From Pilatotrama ljubarskyi (Eukaryota; Basidiomycota; Agaricomycetes; Polyporales; Polyporaceae): a stretch of DNA of 64,000 nt. Positions within the stretch are counted from its first letter, which is position 1. Each line of letters starts with the position of its first letter. The notes under the pieces are model-generated. The model did no database searches, was not told the origin of the DNA, and was given only the letters and a program-made list of their open reading frames with translations. Both the position numbers and the translations under genes were made by a program. This document shows positions 10,370 to 21,067 of this stretch, in pieces. The DNA lies in the NCBI GenBank assembly GCA_022385805.1, contig MU277721.1:1-64000 (forward strand), given 5' to 3'.

Positions 10370-12109
10370 TGATGCTAGTTCTATCTGGCCGCACTACGTA
10401 TCTCCACGGAGACTCAGCAGCAGCGCTGTGGCGCTTGATGGTGGTGATGGTGGTAGTGGAACTGCAAGCCCACGTGTGAGCGCACCGTCACCGTACTTTG
10501 TCCCACTTGGGCTGTAGCAGTCTCGTGGCGCCGTTGTGATGGCGTTCAACGTTGTTAGACGATTTGGACTTGATTGTTCGACTGATAACGGGCGCCAGTT
10601 ATATATCAGGCGCTCTACCACGTTGACTTTGGCGCCGGTCCTGTCGTGACTCGGGGGAGTTCTCGACCGCTACTAATACTGTAAGTACATCTCTTAAGCA
10701 TTCTACGACGTATGTGTTCGTCATCCGCAGCTACAGCGCCGTATGATAGATTGAAAGAAACCCTTGTTGCAGGCTGCATCGGCGAGGGCGTTGGCAACTC
10801 GGATTTGCCGACTCGGACCGCCGGAGTAGCATCGCTTTCCGTGTCCGTCGTCTCTGCACTTCGTGACTAGGAGAGACTAGCGTTCCGTCGAATGGCTTCA
10901 TGCAGAGCTCCCCGAAAGCTTTTTGTCAGGCGCATGAGGCCACCTCAAGTGAGGGCAGGTATGTACGAGAAGCCGAGGATGACGTGGACCTCGTTTCGCA
11001 CTACTTGCCTTGGCGCATATCGCGTCAATCTCCTCAGCACGAGAGGAGTAGAAGGTGAGTTTAGACGTTAGGCAAGCTTTCGGAAGAACCGAAACAGTCG
11101 CTTTTGGCTGAAGCGCAGGCGGCACTGTAGAGTGCAATATCGCTCAAGATGAGGCCACCGATGACTTCCGACTGGGAACCTGACGTATGAGCGACGTCCT
11201 GAAACAGTCGAGCCTCTGACTACCGTTGAGAACGGGCACGTAGTGGATGGCAACTCATAATTGCGCTGCTGACAGCGGGCTAGGACGTCGCTACTCTTCT
11301 CGCTCCCATAAGTTCGATGCCTTAACTCGACACCAGGCAACTCTCGCAGGTAACGTGAATTGGTGCATTGTTGCCCTGACCTCGTATTCTTCCGCAGCCT
11401 CGCCAGAGAGAGACCGTCGCCCCAAACATCCGGTACGCTCGCATGCTACTTTCCTGACGCTTCCGGCCTGATCCACCCATAGGCTACGCAAAAGGATGGG
11501 TGACCAGGGCAGCAGTCAAGATACCCGAAAACAATCTATACCGGCGGCACCTATTCTGATCTCCAGACGATTGCGGCAGGCACATGCTCCATTACGCAGT
11601 AGCTTCCTTCGTGCATTGGACGCCTGGTCCTACGCGCTCTTCGTGCCGTCTTCGGGACGCTGGCCGCAAGTTCCGTCTGCTATGTCAGGCTCACGAACAA
11701 GCGCCACCCTACCCGAGCACCTCGTTGGCCCTTCTACGACTCCTTGCATGATAGCAGCGCGACCCGCCCTCTTTGTAAGCTGTATGTTGGATCATGAGCT
11801 GTATACCATTCTGACCGCCGAACGAGGTGCGCTCACTAACTCCGGTACCTGTCGCAATGCCATCCTGCGTTGGGCATGGTCCACCGCTTGCGCGTTCCCA
11901 GCGCCCTCGGGTCGAGCTACGGCGACCCATTGATCCACCGCTGTAGCAGGCTATGTAGAACGGAACTACCGCCATGTTTCGGGCCATGCTGCGAAATCGC
12001 CACAGGGACCCAGAGGGCGATATAACAGGATGGTCTACGGCAATACCTCCCGCAGCCAAACGGAAGCGACACCATCTCAACGTCAGCTTCTACGCCGACT
12101 CGTGCAGCA
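10370..12109. other. 1.7-kb region without recognised genes
   Basis: No reading frame shows a known domain or consistent splice structure on either strand. The right end holds the promoter of the acetyltransferase gene. Confidence 0.45.
12020..12025 (+). promoter_or_regulatory. TATA-like box of the acetyltransferase gene
   Basis: TATAAC lies 90 bp upstream of the ATG at 12110. It rules against starting the protein at the longer-frame ATG at 12030, only 10 bp away. Confidence 0.4.
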
Positions 12110-13598
12110 ATGGGTGCCCCCGAATCCATTCCACACCAGCTCAGGCCCGCCGGTGAGCATTCACATGCTTCCTTCTCAATGGACGTCAACTCATGCAAGC
12201 TATGTAGGCATAGCAGAGATATACCGACACACGTTCACGCGTCTCGGCATCGACTCCTGCGTCCTTGTCGCGGCGAAGTACGAGAGCTCCACGGGCCGCC
12301 CTCTGGACAAGCCCACTCTCTTCTGCGCTCTCGAAGAGGTCGTCAGCGAGCATGCCGAGCTTTCTGCGCGCATGATCGGCGACGTGGTCAAGTCGGGGCC
12401 TCGTTCTCTGACCTGGATCCGCCTTCCCTCACTCGACCTCAACCAAATCGTGGAGTTCCGCGATGCCGATTCGCAGGACCTCGAATCTATTTTCGAGACC
12501 CTATTTCTGCAGCCCTTCGATTTGGAAGCGCACCTGCCGCTTTGGAAGCTGGTGGTCCTCTCCGACAACACCGTGATCCTCGTGTACGATCATATCATGG
12601 GAGACGGGCAGAGCGGACTCGCCTTCCATCTCTCCCTACTGGCTGCACTTCAGCGTGTTCGAGAGCCCGGAGTCCATTCCGGGACCATCGCCGGCTGCCA
12701 CGACCTCCCGCTCAACCCGCCCGTGGAAGAAGCCATCAAGGTAACACTCCCTCTCTGCACACTGTTCCATGAGGTCAACCAGGCGATCAATCCATTCTCG
12801 CGCCGGCGACGAGCTGCCCCCTGGACCGGTAATCCAGTACCCTCCGCGTTCACACTCGGCGCGCATGTGCGAAACGTGCACCTATCGTCAGAGGAGACCT
12901 CGCGCCTCGTCCGCAGATGCCGAGTCTATGGTGCCACTGTGACCGGCGCCATCTACGCGCTCATTGCTTACATCCTTGCTCGACTCCTCGAAGCCAGGCG
13001 CGAGGGCGTCAGCGCTCTCACCATCCACGTCCCCGTCTCTCTTCGACCATACTCCGGCGCGGCCCCCACCGCCATATGCAACCACGTCTCATTCTTCGAA
13101 GACGTTTACAAGCTCATACCCCCAAGCCCCGGCAGCCCATATCTGTACCCTAGCCTTGCCGGTTTCCCTTGGGCAGACGCCGCTAGCTTCTCCGACACGT
13201 TGAGGCGCGAGGCTCCGAGGTCCCAAGCCATGATCGGCCTCATGAAGACGCTGATCGGTGAGAACCCGGAGAGCTATCTGCTTGGAAAGCTCGGCCAGAA
13301 GCGCGGAGCGACCGTGCTCATCTCGAACCTGGGCCCCGTCAGACAGCCGCAGGCTCCGTTCCGGCTGGGCTCAGAGAAGAGCGCTTCCCCGTGGGACATC
13401 CAGGAGATGACCTTCGCTCAGGCCGATGGAACTTCGGGAGTGGCCCTCAAGATCAACGTCATTGGTACTCCGAGCGGTGCGCTTGGCATCTCGTTGACGT
13501 GGGGCAAGGAGGCACTGGACGAAGTGTTCGCAAACGAATGCGCTGTGGCGTTCTCAGAAGGGATGAGGGAGCTGGTTTCTATCAGAAATTCATCATAA
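12110..13598 (+). CDS. alcohol O-acetyltransferase-like protein (BAHD/CoA-dependent acyltransferase fold)
   Basis: Predicted to move an acetyl group from acetyl-CoA to an alcohol. The active-site motif HxxxDG is present as DHIMGDGQSG. Later blocks NHVSFFEDV and ATVLISNLGPV match the second half of the fold. The continuous frame would start at 12030, but I prefer a two-exon model: exon 1 at 12110-12152, a 55-bp intron with GTGAGC donor and TGTAG acceptor, and exon 2 at 12208-13598. This gives 477 residues beginning MGAPESI...LRPAGGIAEIYRH, which fits the family N-terminus better and sits 90 bp below a TATA box. With the flanking P450s it could tailor a small metabolite, which is inference. Confidence 0.8.
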
Positions 13599-15399
13599 TC
13601 AGCATGGTGAGCACGACTTCTCTAATATGTAGTACTGGCTGATGAGCGTGCCCGCAGTCGATGTTCACGTTTCAGTATCTCATCCGCCCATATAATGATT
13701 TATGCTTGTGATCTAGTAGGTATTTATGTATGTTTCGACCCATCCTGATCACGCTGTGCATGGAAGGGAGCCTTTCGCATAATATCAGCCGCAGCGCAGC
13801 TTCAGGTCCAATCTGTACGCCAAGTTGTGCGGAAGTGCGTCGGGAGAAGGCTAGGGTCCCGGCCCAACATACGTGGCAGGACTCTAGTGCAGCGATGCGT
13901 GTTCGGGGCCTCCTTTGCCATCCGCGGATGAGCTTCAAGTCGTGCGGAGATGCCGGGATAGGCGCGACACTTGAACGCGCGCCTCAAGCAGTGCGCCTTC
14001 GACAAGAATATACATTGATGGACGCCGCCAAGGTTGATGGAGACAGTTGCGGTAGGCTGCTCTTTTCCACTACTGCGCACTTGACACGTCTGACGACATG
14101 CGATTTTTGACGGGCGACCTTCTAAGAACGTGCCGCTTTGACTTCCGTACAGGCGGTAGCGTTCAGACCGTTTCGACTTTGCTGTATCACCGGCGGTTCC
14201 CCGACTGTGGCAAGCCGGCGGAATCACACGTCTGACTCTGTCGAGCTTCCAGCGCCCTTGCATGCATCTGGCGGACGAGTGACGTGATAGAAGATCAGCA
14301 GTCTTGAAGCTTGAGCCCACCAGCCACAGCGTCAGCGTCTTCCGTCCCGACGCCTTCCGTCACACTGGCACAAGCAGCAAGTACTAGTGGTCAAGCTGAA
14401 CTTACGAGGCGATCTTCAAGCAGGGGCACGGACCAGTCGGCTCCCCCTCAAGAGGGATGGCATCGCCGCCATCATAGTAATGCAATGCGAGGGTGCGTGA
14501 ACCTCAATGCATCATCCAGAGGGACCTCTGACGGACTCATGGTGCGCAGCAGTAATACTTCCAGCGTGCGCAGTTACGCTACTGAGTGCGCTCAGTTGTC
14601 GCCGCTCGTCTTGTCATTGATCATGCCAGATTAAGATGGAACTCCTGCAAAGGGCGCAACAGGTCTTACATCGCCCAGGACGTCAAACAGAAGCGTTAAG
14701 CCACTCAAGTACATACCTTGGTGAGAGATAATCCGGTAAGTGTGCGATGTGCGATGCCCACATTCTGGGGATGCAATGCATGCATTCCGACTTCCTCGGA
14801 ATCGTGATTGCCGTTGACGACTTCTTTTGCGGTATGATTGTAGGAACTCACCAGGCCTTTTGCATGTAATATGCGTTCAGGAAGACAGCAATATACTTGC
14901 GACCTTGGTTGTGAACACGTACGCCGCTACCTCCATGACAGCCTAAGTCACTGACGTTACTTACTCGATAGGAAGATGGCTATTCGATTGCACAACCTGT
15001 CCTCGATTGACAATTGGGGCGCCTTCTTGAACCGCCTGTTGGTCGGGTGACTCGGAGGCGCGACTCAAAGTTCCGTCCAATTCGCCCGCCACTTACGTTA
15101 CAAGAAGCATGTCTGTTCTCCCATGAAATACTCGCAAGCGCTCCGTACCATCCCAGCCGCGCTCTCTTAGTCTGACGACCTACTACAGCGCAAACCTTGG
15201 CATGCTAGACCAATCATTCGTGCCCTGATGGAATGCCAGCATATATTCAGTCCAGTGGTTCCTCTGACACGCCGTTCACCCCAGAACGCATTGCAAATGG
15301 CCATGGACTCTCCTGGTGTACCTTGGCGCCCCGTCTCTTTAATACTGCGGCAATGCTCGACTGGGTGACGTTTGCCCCTCACCTTCTGCACTCACCAAT
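13599..15399. other. 1.8-kb region without recognised genes
   Basis: Several short frames exist on both strands, but none shows a domain or splice-consistent extension. The right end must hold the P450-2 promoter. Confidence 0.45.
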
Positions 15400-17553
15400 A
15401 TGCTTGCAGCTGCTACGTCTGCTGTGTGGGCCTGCGCCTTAGCGGCCCTCCTCATCGTCACCTTCCGACGACTGACCACAAAGAAGTCGTCTCCCCAGCG
15501 CCTCTCCTTACCTCCGGGCCCGACACCGCTGCCGATCCTTGGCAATCTCCTGGACATGCCCACAAAGAACCTCGGGCGGAGTTTCCACGCGCTCACGGAG
15601 AAGTATGGTCAGTCCCCCGCCGCTATTGCTGGGACTGCAGACCCGTTCAGCTCTCACTCATCCTGGGCTTGCTAGGTGAATTCACGTACCTCAATGTCCT
15701 CGGGCAACACGTCCTCGTGCTTGGGTCGTTCGAGGCCGCCCACGCGTTCCTGGAGAACCGCTCCGCCACCTCATCCGGTCGCGCACCGTGTATAATGGCC
15801 GAGCTGTCGGTGGCATCTCACTGCTTTGTCCTGAGCATCGCTGACTTCTGGCTCTTGAAGGACCGGCTACATGTCATGGGAATTCGGCCTCTGGGGATAC
15901 ACTGAGGAATGGCGCCGGCATCGCAAGGCGTTCCACCAGATGTTCAACCAGAACGTCATCCAGGACTATAGACCGGCGCAGATCATGCAAACCCGCCATT
16001 TCCTTCGCAAGTTGCTGGACGACCCGGAGACGTTCGTTCCCCATATCAGACAGTGGGTGCATCTCGCCCCGTAGAGCGCTACAGTGCGCTGATTCTGTGG
16101 TAATACTGACGTGGCGCGGCAGTCTCTTCGGTGCCACCATCATGCGCATTGTCTACGGGATCGAGGTAGGCGACCATAGCGACAGGTTCGTCGGCATAGC
16201 CGAGAAGGGTGCGGACATCTACATCAAGATCACCGTCCCCGGTCGCTATATGGTCGAGACGTTCCCAATCCTGCGACATTTACCGACGTGGTTTCCCGGG
16301 GCCAAGTTCAGGCGCGAAGCTGAAGCCTGGAAGCCCGATGTGCTTGCACTACGTAACGCTCCTTTCGAGAAAACCAAGTGCGAAATAGTACGCAACACTC
16401 TCTTCGTACTCCTGCTCAACAACGGGAAGCCTTGTTGACCTTCTCACGTCACTGGTCAGGCGAAAGGTATCGCACGTCCTTCGATCGCAGCTTCATTACT
16501 GGAGAAGGAGTCGAAGGATAAAGAATCTGTCGGCAAGATCAGCCAAGAGGACTTGTACAGGAATATCACCGGCATCGCATACCTCAGTATGTGACGTTAC
16601 GCCCCAGCCGTTTGCGATTCACGCTGAACCCTTGATCGTTCAGCTGGGGCAGACACCGTACGTCCCCTCGCAAATATGGCCTTTATGCATATCGTCTAAC
16701 GGCGCCCACTCGTGGCAGACGTTCTCCTCCGTGCAAGCCTTCTTCCTCGCCATGGCCATGCACCCAGAGTTGCAGCGCAAAGCGCAAGCCGAGCTGGACG
16801 CCGTCGTCGGTTCGCACCGCTTGCCCGACTTCTCTGACCGCGAGGCGCTCCCGTACGTAAACGCGCTCATCAAGGAGGTGTTCCGGTGGCACAACGTGGT
16901 CCCACTCGGTATCCCGCATGAGACCACCGCAGACGAGGAGTTCAACGGCTGGTTCATCCCGAAGGGTACGATGGTCATCCCAAATCAATGGTGCGTGCCA
17001 TCTGCTGTGCACTTCAGTCTTACGCGCCGAATGAGTCATCCGTTCTTCAGGGCGATGGCGCGCGATGAGAAGGCTTACCCGGACCCAACGAAGTTTACCC
17101 CCGAGCGGTTCCTCAAGGATGGCGCGCTCGACCCGTCCGCGCGGGACCCGCAGAAGTACGTCTTCGGCTTTGGGCGTAGGTACGCACAGTCCCCTCATCA
17201 CTGCCCTACGTCACTGTCTGACTCCTGATGTTGACTATACGATAGGATCTGCCCCGGACGACACTTCGCCGACGCGTCGATGTTCATCATCGTCTCCTCC
17301 GTCTTGCACGCCTTCACCATCGACCCACCTCTAGACACCGACGGCAAGCCGGGGAAGCTCGAGGCGAAATTCACAGCAGACCTGCTGCTCTCGTGAGTGC
17401 CGTCACTGCCGGCGGAAGAAGGGCGGAAGAACGCTCACGCGAAATGAAATTGACTGCTTCAGGTACCCAGAGCCCTTCAAATGCAGGATCACACCGCGCT
17501 CCGCCAAGGCAGAGGCTCTCGTCCTGAACCACGAGAGCGCCGCAGATGTGTAA
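15400..17553 (+). CDS. cytochrome P450 monooxygenase (P450-2)
   Basis: A second P450, of a different type from P450-1. The anchor is residues 1-20, followed by [14 protein letters not shown]. Further blocks are [12 protein letters not shown] (C-helix, about 15915), an I-helix rebuilt over two introns as [16 protein letters not shown] (16580-16740), KEVFRW (ExxR, about 16875), FTPERF (about 17095) and [15 protein letters not shown] across an intron at about 17180-17246. The exon join [17 protein letters not shown] also stays in frame. Every conserved residue is intact, so it should be functional. The protein resembles the large basidiomycete group annotated as O-methylsterigmatocystin oxidoreductase-like; that label does not fix the substrate. 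The stop is at 17551-17553. Confidence 0.88.
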
Positions 17554-18218
17554 AGATCTCACGCCGCTCGACTGCGAACTGTCACGAAGGCGGACATAGA
17601 CGTGAATGTAAGGTCATGAGCCCCCAGTTTCATTGCATCCGGTCTTGCACGCCAGGACGTAAGTTACTGCCAATGTAGCCCGCGTATCACTCGATGAGGT
17701 GGGTAAGAGCGCGCCGCGGAGCCATCCACATGTACCAAAGGAAGGTGCGTTTGTTGTATTGTGTAAAGTAACCTCGTCGTCTCTGTTTCCGTCTCAGCTT
17801 CGATGTGTATCCGGATTCCGAACGATCGTTGAATGCAGTAATTGCATGCGCGTGATCCTATGTTCTCGGAGATCTCACGTGCGCGATCCCGCTGCTGAGT
17901 CTCCCGCTGTCCAGACCTCCCCGCTTCACGAATCCCCCGCCACTTCGCGATGACATGGATGACATTGACAACGACATATTCGATCGATCACACTCATCAT
18001 CCAAGTTTGTTGATCACGGAATCGGATTTCGTGGTATATACTACAACATGCGAAGGCGTATAGGCTACATCGTACAGCTCCCCAGATTTAGTGGTACAAC
18101 AATCGCGTATGATAGGTGCATGATGCGGTCCGTCTGCTCCTCCGCAATGCATCGATGGGAGCCAGAACGGACGCGCTTTTGCAGGCACGGCGATGCGAGA
18201 AGGACAAAGGAACACACT
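17554..18218. other. convergent intergenic region
   Basis: This stretch lies between the 3' ends of P450-2 and the alcohol dehydrogenase. I see no coding block. Confidence 0.4.
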
Positions 18219-19644
18219 TCACTCCTTCATGTTGAGGACGACACGGCCGACGATCTTGCCCTGAGCGAGACCCTCGTATGTCCTGAAGCACTATAGGTCA
18301 GAAGGCATGGGCGGAATGGAAGAGAGGAGGAGGCGTACTCGGCGAGTGCGGACAGAGGCTTGAGCTGGAAGTAGCACTTGACCTTGCCGCGTGCGGCGAT
18401 GTCGAGGGCCTCGCGTGCATCCTGGCGGTTACTATCCGACAACTTCTCAGTATACTTATCACCCGCGGAGAATGGTCAACACGTACCCGACGTAAGAGCC
18501 AAGGATGCTGATGCTCTTCACAACAGTGAAGAAGATATCCGCGCTCAGGTTCGCGCGCGCGGGGAGGCCGACGACCATGAGCGTGCCGCCCATGCGGAGG
18601 TAGTCGATGGCCTGCGCGTACGCCTGGCCGGTGGCGGCGGTGACGACGGCGGCGTGCGCGCCGTAGCCGTCTGTCGCCTCGACGATGTCCTTCACGAGGT
18701 CCTTCGTCTCCTTGAAGTCAATCCACTTCTCCGCGCCGAGCTTGAGGCAGAGCTCCTTCTTCTCGGCACCGGTGTCTGTATGGAGTAGCGTGAGATGGAT
18801 GGAGCGCGTGAAAGCAGGTGAGGCGGAGCGGCGTACCGACTGCTACGACACGGAGACCCATGGCGACGGCATACTGGACGGCAAGGTGACCAAGACCTCC
18901 TCCTGCACCAGGAAGTACGATCCAGTCGCCGATATGCGTCTTGGAGTACTTGATGGCGCGGTAGACGGTGATACCCTGTGATCACGTCCCGTGAAAAACC
19001 GCTAACAATCGGAAGACATGCGGAAGACACGTACAGCGCACAGGATCGACGCTGCCTCCGCACTCTCGATGCCGTCCGGAATTGGGGTGACATGGGTGAC
19101 CCACGAGACAACGTATTGTGAGAACGTGCCGTCGACGGTGAAACCGCTATATTTGCCCTTCAGGCAACCTGTGATGCGGCGGATGACGTCAGGGGTGAGC
19201 GATTCCGGAGATAGGATGTAAGGAAGGCTGACTCTGCTCAAGGCCTTTCCGGCAGGGCTCGCAGTCCAAGCAGGAGTACGCGAGCCACTTGATGCCAACA
19301 CGGTCGCCCACCTTGACGGGTGAGTTCTGCGTGTGTTCGCCGATAGCGACGATACGGCCGACACCCTAGAGCGACGTCAGTCTCCGACGTTCAAGTAAGC
19401 GCGTTGAATAGCTGACCTCGTGTCCGCCGATGAGGGGGAGCTTGGCCGGAATGGGCCAATCACCCTGGCGCGCGTGAAGATCGGTGTGGCAGACGCCACT
19501 GCAGTCGAGCTGGACGAGACACTCCCCAGGGGCGAGCTCGGAGGGCTGCTTGACGGGGTGGTTGTCGACGACCTTCAGGGGCGCGTCGGTCGTCTCGACG
19601 ATCGCCGCCTTCTGGGTCTTTGGGATTTGGAACTGGGGAGCCAT
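18219..19644 (-). CDS. zinc-containing alcohol dehydrogenase (ADH1 type)
   Basis: A medium-chain NAD(P)-dependent alcohol dehydrogenase, cut by several short introns. Catalytic zinc ligands appear in CSGVCHTDLHARQGDWP and in GGHE. The structural zinc region is near WLAYSCLDCEPC (about 19280). The Rossmann motif GAGGGLGHLAVQYA lies at about 18910, followed by EKWIDFKET and GGTLMVVGLP. The C-terminal exon ends YEGLAQGKIVGRVVLNMKE with stop at 18219-18221. The open frame runs upstream to an ATG at 19806 and could suggest a mitochondrial presequence. However, a TATATAA box lies at 19703-19709 inside that extension, so I start at 19644 (MAPQFQIPK), giving the usual cytosolic form. Confidence 0.88.
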
Positions 19645-19702
19645 GGCGGAGTGAAGTCTGGGTGTGGTGGTGTGGAGAGAGGACGCGGAGGCGGGCAGCC
19701 GC

Positions 19703-19709
19703 TTATATA
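19703..19709 (-). promoter_or_regulatory. TATA box of the alcohol dehydrogenase
   Basis: TATATAA on the minus strand, about 60 bp upstream of the ATG at 19644 and followed by a C/T-rich leader. It decides the start codon of this gene. Confidence 0.6.
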
Positions 19710-21067
19710 GCGCAGCGCGGGAGGCACCGGCTGCCCGGGATGGAGCGAGGCTGGCGAGACGGAACGAGCAGAGACGCGAGCCCACGCCGAGCTGCAGGGC
19801 TGACATGGCTGGCAGGTTGGGGCGGTGTGTGTCTGTTCGAACTTCGCGAAGCTCGCCGCAAGCGGAATGGCAGCCTCAGCCGAGCGGATTCAGGGCTCGA
19901 TATGTAGCTCACATGGGGGCGACAGGGGCTGGGCGAGCCCTCCGTGCCGCGGCGAGGCCTTCCGCCTCCGCGCAGCGCGCAGAGCGGACGCGGTCAGCGC
20001 AAGTCTGGGCAGGACCATTCCAGGCGTCTTGCACGGCCAGCTGCCCCCGCCGCCACTATCATTTGGGCAGTAGTTGCGAGCTCGAGAGCTTCATAGGCCT
20101 CTGCGCAGTGCCATCCAGAGTCGACTCTAGATCGAGGCTCGTCGAGGCGGACGGGCCTAGGCTTGACAAGTCAGTAAAGTCAGGTTCCTGTCCACCTGAG
20201 AGTCGCAGAGGAGTCGCACAAGCGAAAGACGGAGGTCATGAGAATGGCCAATAGTTGCAATTCCAGACAAGCGAGCGCAGCGTTGTCGTAGCTGTTGACG
20301 AAAGAGGGAGAGGAAGAATGATCTCCAGGTTCACGAGTCCATCGCATAGGCGCGCGCCTAGATTAGGGTGTTGGTACCACATATGGAAGGTATGCCCGTT
20401 ATGGAATGTATACTCAACGCCCCCCTTCGGCCCGAAACAGGCAGGGGGAATGAGCCAAACGGTTCTTCTAATGTTTGGTTTGCAGACAGGCCAGGAACTC
20501 CGACAACAGAGCACAAATACTGGACTTACCGGGTTTGTGATCCGGTAGGTAACTCGTCGCCACAGTCCAGTTCACCTCAAAGCCTTGGCCTCTTCAGGAT
20601 GCACGAGCCAATGCCCCTGGTTTAATAAAAGAGTGCGATGTTCACTGCTGTCCTTCATTCAGCCTTAAATACAGTAAATCACAGTCAGCGCTGTTCTGAC
20701 AATCGCAATTACGATCTCAACCGGACGGAGCGCGCGCAGAACGTTTGTGCAGATTACCGCTATATTGCATGCATATAAGTACAAGAGGGAGAAAGCACCT
20801 CGAGTAGGGACAATAAGCGCGTGTATACTCTACGTACGGTCATCGCCAGGGAAGCAATCATGGTATATATCTCAGCGCCGGTACGTACGCTACGCGACGA
20901 CACCGCGACGGGTAGAAGCGTTCATGTAAGTAAAAAAAATGGGGGCTAAAAATACAAGAAGGTGAGATGGTAATCAAGAGAGCAGTACCAACGAACGCGA
21001 TCTTTTCTCGAGACACTCGGAGCACACGCGCGCACCACCACACTTAGCGAAACGGGTGCGCTCTCCT
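19710..21067. other. intergenic region, mostly empty
   Basis: No gene is seen. The middle contains a diverged copy of a dispersed repeat (listed separately). The left end presumably holds upstream promoter elements of the dehydrogenase. Confidence 0.4.
20436..20620 (+). repeat. diverged copy of the MITE-like element at 43718-43984
   Basis: Three blocks match the other element in the same order: GGCAGGGGGAATG near 20439, GACAACAGAGCACAAA near 20502, and a block of about 58 bp ending GCCAATGCCCCTGG at 20620. The right terminal repeat is recognisable, but the left one is degraded. This copy is therefore older or truncated. Confidence 0.55.

Noticed and set aside
12030..12109. Longer N-terminus of the acetyltransferase
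   Set aside because: The ATG is 10 bp from a TATA-like box, and a spliced model from 12110 fits the family better.
19645..19806. N-terminal mitochondrial presequence of the alcohol dehydrogenase
   Set aside because: A TATATAA box lies inside it, so the downstream Met at 19644 is the more likely start; kept only as an alternative isoform.
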